From Staphylococcus haemolyticus (GTDB lineage Bacteria; Bacillota; Bacilli; Staphylococcales; Staphylococcaceae), in NCBI RefSeq assembly GCF_006094395.1, contig NZ_CP035291.1, positions 682,001 through 746,000 on the forward strand: 64,000 nucleotides of DNA. The letters are read 5' to 3'. A program made the position numbers and the translations under genes. The notes under the pieces were generated by a model. The model had not been told where the DNA came from and ran no database searches. It saw only the letters and a program-made list of their open reading frames with translations. Positions 1-7,611 of this stretch are shown here, piece after piece. How positions within the stretch are numbered: the first letter of the stretch is position 1; every line of letters begins with the position of its first letter.

Positions 1-197
1 ACAGTGCGTTCGCGCCTGGTGTAAGTTCACCTAGTGTATTAGGATTATATCCTCATTCAGTATTTGAAATAAGTAAGCGTGTAATATTAAGCGATAAGGT
101 ATCATCAATTAGTATTGCAGAAACTAACCCAGACTATGATGTTGATAATCGTACGTCAAAGTTAGCGGCGAATTTAATCCATCATTTCCTAGTTTAA
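1..197 (+). CDS. hutG: Formimidoylglutamase C-terminus (partial)
   Basis: Reading frame open from the window edge (codons in register with base 3) to TAA at 195-197, giving about 64 residues. The opening residues SAFAPGVSSPS match the arginase/agmatinase/formiminoglutamase (ureohydrolase) family, in which a conserved acidic metal-binding patch lies just before this point. The tail ...SDKVSSISIAETNPDYDVDNRTS... resembles staphylococcal HutG, the histidine-degradation enzyme that makes glutamate and formamide from N-formimidoyl-glutamate. The metal-binding N-terminal part is outside the window. A strong terminator follows at 274-320. The family call is firm; HutG rather than arginase rests on recalled similarity. 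Confidence 0.8.
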   Translation, partial: SAFAPGVSSPSVLGLYPHSVFEISKRVILSDKVSSISIAETNPDYDVDNRTSKLAANLIHHFLV

Positions 198-273
198 AAA
201 GTAGAATTAAATTGTCGTATATGACTCTGAAAATGGAAGATGACTATAATCCCTAAAATTAAATTCAAACATG

Positions 274-320
274 AAAGAGTAGAACGTTGAATTTGCGTTG
301 AATTCTGTTCTACTTTTTTA
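274..320 (+). terminator. Rho-independent terminator after hutG
   Basis: Perfect 12-bp stem AAAGAGTAGAAC (274-285) / GTTCTACTTTTT (307-318) running into a T tract. It separates hutG from the next gene. Confidence 0.85.
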
Positions 321-386
321 ATTACTTTTAATTGATAGAAAAGTTTGACAATTATGTTACGATATAAATAATTAGGGAGGTAATGG

Positions 387-1568
387 ATGGTGATGAAGCG
401 GTTAAGTTATAAGCAGCAATGGCTTGGAGAAATCTCGCAAAATATAATGGCAGGTATCTTAATGGGTTTAGCACTACTCCCTGTAGCTATAGCCTTCTCA
501 TTTATTGTTCATATCAGTCCAACGATAGGGTTAATGAGTTGTGGATTAATGATGCTATTCATTAGCTTTCTTGGAGAACGAATAAGTATGGTGTCTGGAC
601 CAAGTAGTGGTATTTCGATAGTGGGTGCACCACTAGTAGAACAATACAATATTCATTACTTAATTATGGCCACGCTTATAATGGGCATCATTCTAATTAT
701 ATTTGGCATGTGTCACATAGATAAGATCCTTAATCATATTCCAGATACTGTTGTTATTGGCTTTATGAATGCATTGGGTATTCTATTACTTACAACGCAA
801 ATAAAATATATTTTTGGTATAACTACTGCGACTTATTTAGTAGCAATCGCTACATTTCTAATAATTTATTTATCTTCAATATTTATTCGATTTATGCCAG
901 CTCCGCTTATAGCTATAATTGTGGTGACTATAGCAAGTTATTTTCTTAAACCGAATGTTCAACTAGTCCACGATTTAGCAGAAATTCGACTTACCTTTCC
1001 TAAAATTTCTGTTTATACAGAACTTTTAAACTTACATGCATTAAGTATTATTACTTTATATGCATTAACCATGTCTATTATTTCCGTAGTACAAACAAAT
1101 CTTACAAATGAAATGATGGATGTAATTACACAAAGTCATTCCAATAAAGATCGAGAAGTCATTGGTCAAGGGTTAGCTAATTTGATTGTCGGGTTATTAG
1201 GTGGATATGGTTCAAGCGCCTTAGTAGGTCAATCAAAATTTAATTTTAAAATGGGTACTACTACTCGATTAGCCACATTCGTTACAGGTTTATTTCTTCT
1301 CTCATGCGTCGTTATTTTAGGTCCGATTGTAGGTTTTATTCCTATGGCAGTGTTGGCTTCGGTATTAATTACAATATCATTGAATACATTTGATAGACGC
1401 ACGTTTAAACATTTAAAAGAAGCACCTATAAAGCATAGTATCGTAATGTTCATAACGATTATTTTAATATTAATGTCACACAATTTAGCTATAGGCGTCG
1501 TTATAGGCACACTTATTTATTATGTCATTCACTTTATTTTTACAAAGAAAGGAAGACCGTCGCTATGA
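387..1568 (+). CDS. SulP-family anion transporter without STAS domain
   Basis: Integral membrane protein of 393 aa with about ten hydrophobic segments. The N-terminal part (GILMGLALLPVAIAFSFI, then a GPSSG motif) is typical of the SulP family, which carries sulfate, bicarbonate, dicarboxylates or other anions. Many SulP proteins are over 500 aa and end in a cytoplasmic STAS domain; this one stops after the membrane core, so it is a STAS-less short form. The start at ATG 387 has AGGGAGG at 374-380; ATG 393 in the same frame is an alternative. The stop overlaps the next start by 4 nt (ATGA), so the two genes are translationally coupled. The substrate cannot be told. Confidence 0.85.
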   Translation: MVMKRLSYKQQWLGEISQNIMAGILMGLALLPVAIAFSFIVHISPTIGLMSCGLMMLFISFLGERISMVSGPSSGISIVGAPLVEQYNIHYLIMATLIMGIILIIFGMCHIDKILNHIPDTVVIGFMNALGILLLTTQIKYIFGITTATYLVAIATFLIIYLSSIFIRFMPAPLIAIIVVTIASYFLKPNVQLVHDLAEIRLTFPKISVYTELLNLHALSIITLYALTMSIISVVQTNLTNEMMDVITQSHSNKDREVIGQGLANLIVGLLGGYGSSALVGQSKFNFKMGTTTRLATFVTGLFLLSCVVILGPIVGFIPMAVLASVLITISLNTFDRRTFKHLKEAPIKHSIVMFITIILILMSHNLAIGVVIGTLIYYVIHFIFTKKGRPSL

Positions 1569-2698
1569 CAACTTACAATGATTATGTTAAATGGAGACGT
1601 ACATTTCACCAATTTCCAGAAGTATCTCAGAAAGAATATGAAACAACTAAGCGATTAAAACGTATATTAAAAGCTTATGAAATAAAAATAATAGATTATC
1701 CTTTAGAAACAGGGCTTATAGCTGAAATAGGACATGGTGAACCTTGTATTGCTGTTCGTACAGACATAGATGCTTTACCAATTACAGAGCAAGTTGAACA
1801 TGAATTTACCTCAACAAATGAAGGTGTGATGCATGCGTGTGGTCATGATATTCATATGGCAAGTATTCTAGCCATTGCCACAAATTTAAAAGAACAAGAA
1901 GATAAGATTAAAGGTCGCGTGAAATTTATATTTCAACCTGCAGAAGAAACGGGATATGGTGCCAAAGCGATTGCAGAGACAGATGTATTAGACGATGTTA
2001 AAGCGATATTAGGTTTCCATAACTATCCAACTTTAAATATTGGAGAATTTGCAATTAAATCTGGACCAATTACATCGGCAGTAGACCGTTTTGAATTTAA
2101 AATTCACGGTAAAGGTGCACATGCTGCTAAACCAGAACAAGGTAATGATCCAGTCATGGTACTTGGTCAATTAATAACAAGTTTACAAACGATTGTAAGT
2201 CGAAATATATCAGCTTTTGATAGCGCTGTAGTAACTATTGGAGAAGTATCGTCTGGAAATACATGGAATGTGATTGCTGACCAAGCATATGTCCAAGGTA
2301 CAGTGCGCTCATTTAAGCCAGAGGTTCAAAATTATATAGAACAACGATTTAAAGAGATTGCTAAAGGATTAGAGCAACTGTTCAATGTCGATATAGAAGT
2401 TATATATACTAAGCTGCCAGGAACAGTTTTTAATGATGCATACTTAACTGAGCAAGCTAAGGAAGCTGCTCAAAAGGTGGGTTATCAAATCATAGAATTA
2501 GAGAATCCATATACTATTGGGGAAGATTTCTCTGGCTTATTGGCTAACCATCCAGGGGTATTTGCATTTATTGGTTCTAATAGTAAATACGATTTACATC
2601 ATCCAAAGTTTGATCCAGATGAGCGTATACTTGAGAAGGTCCCTGAGTACTTTATAACGTTGATTTATCAATTGCTTGACGACACAGCATTTAATTAA
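1565..2698 (+). CDS. M20-family amidohydrolase (N-acyl amino acid hydrolase-like)
   Basis: Cytoplasmic zinc-type peptidase/amidohydrolase of 377 aa, normal length for the HipO/AbgB/N-acyl-L-amino-acid amidohydrolase branch. Visible motifs are MHACGHDIHMA near residue 95 (metal-binding His and Asp), FQPAEETGYGA near 130 (catalytic Glu pair) and GEDFSG near 320. The lid/dimerisation domain lies roughly at residues 175-290. Such enzymes release an amino acid from an N-acyl or aminoacyl conjugate. It overlaps the SulP gene by 4 nt, so the transporter may import the substrate or export the product; that link is inference. The exact substrate is unknown. Confidence 0.88.
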   Translation: MTTYNDYVKWRRTFHQFPEVSQKEYETTKRLKRILKAYEIKIIDYPLETGLIAEIGHGEPCIAVRTDIDALPITEQVEHEFTSTNEGVMHACGHDIHMASILAIATNLKEQEDKIKGRVKFIFQPAEETGYGAKAIAETDVLDDVKAILGFHNYPTLNIGEFAIKSGPITSAVDRFEFKIHGKGAHAAKPEQGNDPVMVLGQLITSLQTIVSRNISAFDSAVVTIGEVSSGNTWNVIADQAYVQGTVRSFKPEVQNYIEQRFKEIAKGLEQLFNVDIEVIYTKLPGTVFNDAYLTEQAKEAAQKVGYQIIELENPYTIGEDFSGLLANHPGVFAFIGSNSKYDLHHPKFDPDERILEKVPEYFITLIYQLLDDTAFN

Positions 2699-2755
2699 TA
2701 ATCGATGTTCCATTTAAGAGTTTGATTTGTGTAGCTATATTACAATTTTTAAAAT

Positions 2756-2784
2756 GTGATTTAAAAAGCATGACGAACGGGTAA
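2756..2784 (+). promoter_or_regulatory. Candidate sigma-B promoter
   Basis: GATT (2758-2761), 17 nt, then GGGTAA (2779-2784) fits the staphylococcal sigma-B consensus GWTT-N14-17-GGGWAW. The -10 lies 36 nt before the dehydrogenase start. No better sigma-A promoter is apparent in this short gap. Confidence 0.5.
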
Positions 2785-2820
2785 ACAGACACTAAACATG
2801 TTTCAGGAGATGAGTAAATA

Positions 2821-3702
2821 ATGGGTGCACAAGATCCAAGAACAAAATTTAAAACATCTGATTATGAAAAACAAGAACAAGAACTACCTGGACTTCAATC
2901 TGAACTAACACCACAACCTGACTGTGGTGAAACATCGTATGAAGGTCATAACCGATTGTTAGATTATAAAATGCTTGTAACAGGAGGAGACTCAGCAATA
3001 GGACGTGCAGCAGCGATTGCATATGCCAAAGAAGGGGCAGACGTTGCAATTAACTATCTTCCAAGTGAAGAACAAGATGCTCAAGAAGTTAAAGCTGTCA
3101 TTGAAAAGGCAGGACGTAAAGCTGTATTAATACCTGGAGATATTCGTGATGAACAATTTAACTATGATTTAGTTGAACAAGCGTATAAAGAATTAGGTGG
3201 TTTAGACAATGTAACATTAGTAGCAGGCCATCAACAGTATCACGATAAATTAGAAGAGTTCGATACACAATCTTTTAAAGAAACGTTTGAAACAAACGTA
3301 TATCCAGTATTCTGGACAATTCAAAAAGCATTGGACTATTTACAACCTGGTGCATCAATCACTACAACATCATCCGTTCAAGGTTATAATCCAAATCCAT
3401 TGATTCATGATTATGCAGCATCAAAAGCAGCGATTATTTCATTAACAAAAAGTTTCTCTGAGCAATTAGGGGAACAGGGTATTCGCGTTAATTGTGTTGC
3501 ACCTGGTCCATTTTGGTCTCCACTTCAAATAACAGGTGGTCAACCACAATTAGCGATTCCCCAATTTGGTCAAGATACGCCATTAGGTAGAGCTGGACAA
3601 CCTGTAGAGCTTTCAGGCACATATGTATTACTTGCTTCAGAGGAATCAAGTTATACGACTGGTCAAGTTTTTGGCGTCACAGGTGGCATCCAAATCAATT
3701 AA
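2821..3702 (+). CDS. Short-chain dehydrogenase, GSP39/YghA-like
   Basis: SDR oxidoreductase of 293 aa. It has a 45-residue polar N-terminal extension typical of the long general-stress SDR group (B. subtilis YdaD/GSP39, E. coli YghA). The nucleotide-binding motif TGGDSAIGRAAA is near residue 54, the catalytic Ser is in the TTSSVQGY region near 180 and the YAASK catalytic motif is near 199. The final GIQIN tail is also typical. It should be a soluble NAD(P)-dependent reductase of an aldehyde or ketone; the substrate is unknown. AGGAGATGAG precedes ATG 2821. A sigma-B-type promoter upstream and a terminator downstream make it monocistronic. The stress role is inferred from family and promoter. 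Confidence 0.88.
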   Translation: MGAQDPRTKFKTSDYEKQEQELPGLQSELTPQPDCGETSYEGHNRLLDYKMLVTGGDSAIGRAAAIAYAKEGADVAINYLPSEEQDAQEVKAVIEKAGRKAVLIPGDIRDEQFNYDLVEQAYKELGGLDNVTLVAGHQQYHDKLEEFDTQSFKETFETNVYPVFWTIQKALDYLQPGASITTTSSVQGYNPNPLIHDYAASKAAIISLTKSFSEQLGEQGIRVNCVAPGPFWSPLQITGGQPQLAIPQFGQDTPLGRAGQPVELSGTYVLLASEESSYTTGQVFGVTGGIQIN

Positions 3703-3722
3703 ATATCTCAGAATATAAATCC

Positions 3723-3757
3723 AACGCAAGGGTTTCAAAAAAGACTCTTGCGTTTTT
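3723..3757 (+). terminator. Rho-independent terminator after SDR gene
   Basis: Stem AACGCAAG (3723-3730) / CTTGCGTT (3747-3754) followed by T residues. Confidence 0.8.
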
Positions 3758-3779
3758 ATGTTGAAAGGAGTGGATTACA

Positions 3780-4391
3780 GTGAAACACATTGATCCTAAT
3801 CAACTATCAGATATCCAAAATTATAAACTATTAAGTGGTTCAATCATACCAAGGCCAATAGCATTTGTTACATCTTCTGATATCGAAGGAAATATAAATG
3901 CTGCGCCATTTAGTTTTTTTAATATAGTTAATAATGCGCCACCTATGATTGCTATTTCGGCACAGAGAGCAGGAGGAAAGCGTAAAGATACGGCAATTAA
4001 TATAGAAAACGGCCAATCATTTGTTGTTCATGTTACAGATGAAGATAATGTTGAGGAAATTAATAAGACCGCTGCATCTATCAATCCTAAAGATAATGAA
4101 CTTGATTTAACAGAACTCAACACCATCTCATCTGATCTGATTGATATTCCAGCTATAAAGGAAGCTAAAATTAGATTTGAATGTCAACTTGAACAAATGA
4201 TTTTATTAGGCTCTGAAGATGATGGTGCTGATTTAATTATTGGAAAAATTGTTAAGTACCACATAAAAGATGATGTATATTTTGGTGATAGTAAAATTGA
4301 TGCGAAACAATTAAAACCAGTAGCCCGTTTAGCAGGTAATGATTACGCTAAATTAGGTGAGCAATTTACAATTGAGCGTCCAAGTAATTGA
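3780..4391 (+). CDS. Flavin reductase-like / FMN-binding split-barrel protein
   Basis: Soluble 203-aa protein of the flavin reductase-like (DIM6/NtaB, flavoredoxin) family. The N-terminal pattern SGSIIPRPIAFVTS followed by NAAPFSFFN and PPMIAIS is the FMN-binding split-barrel signature. Members reduce free flavin with NAD(P)H or act as flavoredoxins; the partner here is unknown. The start is GTG at 3780 with AAAGGAG at 3764-3770; no in-frame ATG fits the Shine-Dalgarno better. It stands alone between a terminator and the NhaC-type antiporter gene. Confidence 0.82.
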   Translation: MKHIDPNQLSDIQNYKLLSGSIIPRPIAFVTSSDIEGNINAAPFSFFNIVNNAPPMIAISAQRAGGKRKDTAINIENGQSFVVHVTDEDNVEEINKTAASINPKDNELDLTELNTISSDLIDIPAIKEAKIRFECQLEQMILLGSEDDGADLIIGKIVKYHIKDDVYFGDSKIDAKQLKPVARLAGNDYAKLGEQFTIERPSN

Positions 4392-4423
4392 TAATTTAGA
4401 CATTAACTATGGTTTTAATATGT

Positions 4424-4438
4424 AATTTTCATAAAATT
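4424..4438 (+). promoter_or_regulatory. Candidate CodY box
   Basis: AATTTTCATAAAATT matches the CodY consensus AATTTTCWGAAAATT at 14 of 15 positions. It lies 73 nt upstream of the antiporter start and would suggest repression when branched-chain amino acids and GTP are plentiful. This is a motif match only. Confidence 0.45.
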
Positions 4439-4510
4439 TTATTGACGGTATGACAGTAATCTTGTAACTTTAATAATAAAATTATTTTTATAAAAGAAAG
4501 TAGGTTTAGT

Positions 4511-5806
4511 ATGGAGGAACAAAGAAAAGGCAATGCATGGGCGTTACTTCCATTATTATTATTTATTGCATTGTTTTTAGGTGTAGGTACCATTACAGGT
4601 GATTTCACTAATATGCCTTTAAATGTAGCTATCACGATTACTGTTATTGTTGCTTTAATAATGAATAGGAAAGAAACATTTGCTAACAAAGTTGAAGTGT
4701 TTACAAAAGGAGCAGGTCATTCCAATATCATTTTAATGGTATTTATATTTATATTGGCTGGTGCTTTCTCAACTACCACTGAAAAAATGGGCGGTGTTGA
4801 ATCAACAGTAAATCTAGGTTTATCATTGATACCTCAAAATTTAATCATCGTTGGATTATTTGTAATTTGTATGTTTGTGTCAATTTCAATGGGTACCTCT
4901 GTAGGTACAGTTGCTGCATTAGCACCTGTTGGATTTGGATTTGCGCAGGCAACTGATATTCCAGCAGCGTTAGCAATGGGTACTGTTGTAGGTGGTGCTA
5001 TGTTTGGCGATAATTTATCGATGATTTCAGATACTACCATAGCTGCTGTTCGAACTCAAAAAACAAGAATGAAAGATAAATTTAAAGTGAATTTTTGGAT
5101 TGTACTACCTGGAGCAATATTAACAATTATTGTCTTATTCTTCCTTACTAACGGTATCTCAATAGATCACTCTAAAAGCTATGATTATAATTTAATTAAG
5201 GTAATCCCTTATGTACTAGTATTAGTATTAGCGCTCGTAGGGGTAAATGTAATCATTGTATTAATCGGTGGTACGTTATTATCAGGTGCTATTGGCTTAT
5301 TTGATGGTTTTTTTGGTTGGAAAGGATTACTAAATGCAGTATCAGAGGGTATTATAGGTATGGAAGACATTGCAATCATAGCAGTGTTAATTGGTGGTTT
5401 AGTTGGAATTATTCAACATAATGGTGGAATTGAATGGTTATTAAATTTTGTTCGTTCTAAAGTTACAACTAAACGTGGTGCTGAATTTGGTATTGCTGGT
5501 TTAGTGAGCGCAGCTGATATTGCAACAGCTAATAATACAATTTCAATTATTATGTCAGGTCCATTAGCCAAAAATATTGCAGATGAATATGATGTTGATC
5601 CACGTAAATCTGCAAGTTTATTAGATATATTTGCAGGGTGCTTTCAAGGTTTTTTACCTTATAGCCCACAAGTGATAGCTGCAGCTGGCGTTGCAAGTAT
5701 ATCACCATTTAGTGTAATGCCTTACTGCATTTATTCATTTTTATTAGGGATATGCGGCATTATAGCTATTATATTAAGATACCCTCGTGTTAAAGCTAAA
5801 TCTTAA
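4511..5806 (+). CDS. NhaC-type Na+/H+ antiporter family protein
   Basis: Polytopic membrane protein of 431 aa with about 11-12 segments. Small-residue motifs such as GTVVGGAMFGDNLSMISDTT (near 155-175) and the C-terminal repeat-like segment AADIATANNTISIIMSGP are typical of the Na+/H+ antiporter / NhaC superfamily within the ion transporter clan. Members exchange Na+ for H+ or for organic solutes (lactate, malate, amino acids), so the cargo may be organic. The start ATG 4511 follows AAAGAAAGTAGG. A near-perfect CodY box upstream favours a nutrient role; that is inference. Confidence 0.82.
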   Translation: MEEQRKGNAWALLPLLLFIALFLGVGTITGDFTNMPLNVAITITVIVALIMNRKETFANKVEVFTKGAGHSNIILMVFIFILAGAFSTTTEKMGGVESTVNLGLSLIPQNLIIVGLFVICMFVSISMGTSVGTVAALAPVGFGFAQATDIPAALAMGTVVGGAMFGDNLSMISDTTIAAVRTQKTRMKDKFKVNFWIVLPGAILTIIVLFFLTNGISIDHSKSYDYNLIKVIPYVLVLVLALVGVNVIIVLIGGTLLSGAIGLFDGFFGWKGLLNAVSEGIIGMEDIAIIAVLIGGLVGIIQHNGGIEWLLNFVRSKVTTKRGAEFGIAGLVSAADIATANNTISIIMSGPLAKNIADEYDVDPRKSASLLDIFAGCFQGFLPYSPQVIAAAGVASISPFSVMPYCIYSFLLGICGIIAIILRYPRVKAKS

Positions 5807-5950
5807 AGTAAAGACAAATAACAATAATAGACTTATAATTAGCATGTTTAATAAGAAAAATTAAAATAATTAAATATTTTAATAGTTCAAAGTTTGGAAC
5901 TGTATTGAAATGCGTTAAAATAGATATAAGAGTGAAAGTAGGTGAAACAA

Positions 5951-6469
5951 GTGGCAAAGTATAATGTTGAGAATGAACATGTTGAAATTCATATCGAACG
6001 TTTATTAAAATACTCACCAGAATTAGTATACCAAGCTTGGACGGATGCTGATTTATTAAAACAGTGGTTTATGACATCTCAACGTACGAATAAGTCAATT
6101 GATGTAGATATGACTGAAAGTGGCTCATATCGCATAGTTGATTCACGTAATGGACGACAAAATATTATCCAAGGTACGTATCAAGAACTCGTTGACAATG
6201 AGTATATAAAAATGACAATTGGTATGCCTGAATTAAGTGATCAAGAGGATGTCATTGAAGTTGAATTTGAAGAGCGTGAAAACGGTGGCACACAAATGTT
6301 TTTCTTTTATCAGTCATTAGTTGAACGTGAACGACGCTTAACAACATTAGAATACAAACAAAAGAAAAAGGAATATCACGATTCTACTGTTCACGGATTA
6401 GAATTAATGTTTGATAAAATGCATCAAATACTTGAACAATATGTAGAAGACAATAATCTATTAAAATAA
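5951..6469 (+). CDS. SRPBCC/AHSA1-domain protein
   Basis: Small soluble protein of 172 aa with the activator-of-Hsp90 homologue (AHSA1)/START-like fold. The pattern ERLLKYSPELVYQAWTDADL, LKQWF, and later EVEFEERENGGTQMFF is characteristic. Members bind hydrophobic ligands or act as poorly defined stress or export factors. Two in-frame GTG codons compete: 5942 (175 aa) lies inside the AGGTGA sequence itself, while 5951 sits about 7 nt behind it, so 5951 is preferred. The gene is monocistronic, ending before the strong hairpin at 6567-6613. Confidence 0.8.
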   Translation: MAKYNVENEHVEIHIERLLKYSPELVYQAWTDADLLKQWFMTSQRTNKSIDVDMTESGSYRIVDSRNGRQNIIQGTYQELVDNEYIKMTIGMPELSDQEDVIEVEFEERENGGTQMFFFYQSLVERERRLTTLEYKQKKKEYHDSTVHGLELMFDKMHQILEQYVEDNNLLK

Positions 6470-6566
6470 AAACTTAGGCCTTTGCGTGAATTCACGTTAT
6501 CAGTCTAAACTGAGAAAATTTGATATCAATATTAACAAATATCTAGTTATTCTTACTAAGGTGGAT

Positions 6567-6613
6567 ACCCCAACAAGGAGAGTTTACAAAGACAATCTCC
6601 TTGTTGGGGTTTT
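6567..6613 (+). terminator. Strong rho-independent terminator
   Basis: Perfect 15-bp stem ACCCCAACAAGGAGA (6567-6581) / TCTCCTTGTTGGGGT (6596-6610) followed by TTT. It terminates the + strand gene before the convergent RpiR gene. The minus-strand side has no T tract. Confidence 0.88.
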
Positions 6614-6659
6614 GATGTGTTAATAATTAATCAGTACCGATATTTAGTTGCGATAAAGA

Positions 6660-7421
6660 TTAACTGAGTTCACCGTTATCTTTACGTTCATTATATTTTC
6701 TGAGTAAAGTTTCAAAAAAGATATGATAACTAATAAAACTTGAATAGTCTGTACCATCGTATAAATAGAAAGTATTACTTGATACATAAACGTTATAGCT
6801 CGCTTTTTGGGCTAATGAATTATCTTTCATTGTTGTAACTGAGATAAAATATTTTTGGCGTAATTGAAGTAGGTTTGTAACGTCTGTGAGTTGGTGACTC
6901 TCACCAGATAGAGAAATAATAAAGAATAAATCTTCATCAATCGAACGATTCAGTACCATTTTTAACTCATGAACGTCATGTAACACGATAATATTTTTAT
7001 GCATCGTTAATAATATTCGCTGAGCTTCGTCCGCAACATTTTTCTGTGCACGACCAGTACCATATAAGTAGACGGTAGACGCCTGGTTAAGTTTATCGGT
7101 AATCAAATTATAATCAATACGATCTAAATAGCTAAGTGTTGTCTCTATTTCCTGTTTAAAAGCATCCATCGAATCTTTAGGTAGTTGACTTAAATGTTCA
7201 CTTTCAAATTTTAAATAGGATTTAAAGTCACTATAACCATCAAATCCTAACTTTCGTGTAAATCTATGAATGGTAGCGTTAGATGCATGAGTGTATTGTG
7301 AAAGTTCGTGTATCTTCAAAGTTTTACATTGATTTACGTGCGTGTTTACAAAGTGTGCAATTTGTAGGTCATTATCATTTAACTTGTCAAAATTGGCATT
7401 TACTTTTTCATCTAGTAGCAC
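6660..7421 (-). CDS. RpiR/MurR-family transcriptional regulator (divergent PTS regulator)
   Basis: Cytoplasmic DNA-binding regulator of 253 aa. The N-terminal HTH_6 domain (residues 1-75, with HELSQYTHASNATIHRFTRKLGF) is followed by a SIS sugar-phosphate-binding domain (about 105-235; VYLYGTGRAQKNVADEAQR, ISLSGESHQ). RpiR proteins sense phosphosugars and control nearby sugar genes. It is divergent from the PTS permease at 7612, sharing a 190-nt control region, so it probably regulates that permease in response to the imported sugar phosphate. ATG 7421 is preceded on the minus strand by AAGAGGTG. Confidence 0.88.
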   Translation of the reverse strand: MLLDEKVNANFDKLNDNDLQIAHFVNTHVNQCKTLKIHELSQYTHASNATIHRFTRKLGFDGYSDFKSYLKFESEHLSQLPKDSMDAFKQEIETTLSYLDRIDYNLITDKLNQASTVYLYGTGRAQKNVADEAQRILLTMHKNIIVLHDVHELKMVLNRSIDEDLFFIISLSGESHQLTDVTNLLQLRQKYFISVTTMKDNSLAQKASYNVYVSSNTFYLYDGTDYSSFISYHIFFETLLRKYNERKDNGELS

Positions 7422-7512
7422 AAAGACACCTCTTATTCTTCCCTGAAAATATTTTCATGTATAGAAAACATAAACTTATTATACAAAATTATTTCAAAAT
7501 CGGTCAACGTCA

Positions 7513-7540
7513 TTGTATAAGTGTAAGCGTTTACTATAAT
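7513..7540 (+). promoter_or_regulatory. Sigma-A promoter with embedded cre site
   Basis: TTGTAT (7513-7518), 16 nt, TATAAT (7535-7540). The spacer holds TGTAAGCGTTTACT (7522-7535), a good match to the CcpA cre consensus TGWAANCGNTNWCA. CcpA bound here would block RNA polymerase, giving glucose repression of the PTS gene. A second cre-like palindrome, AAAACGCTTTT, lies at 7551-7561. Confidence 0.65.
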
Positions 7541-7611
7541 AGATATTAAGAAAACGCTTTTATATGTACGATATATTTAAGTACAACATAGAAAGATTTG
7601 GGGGTTAAATT

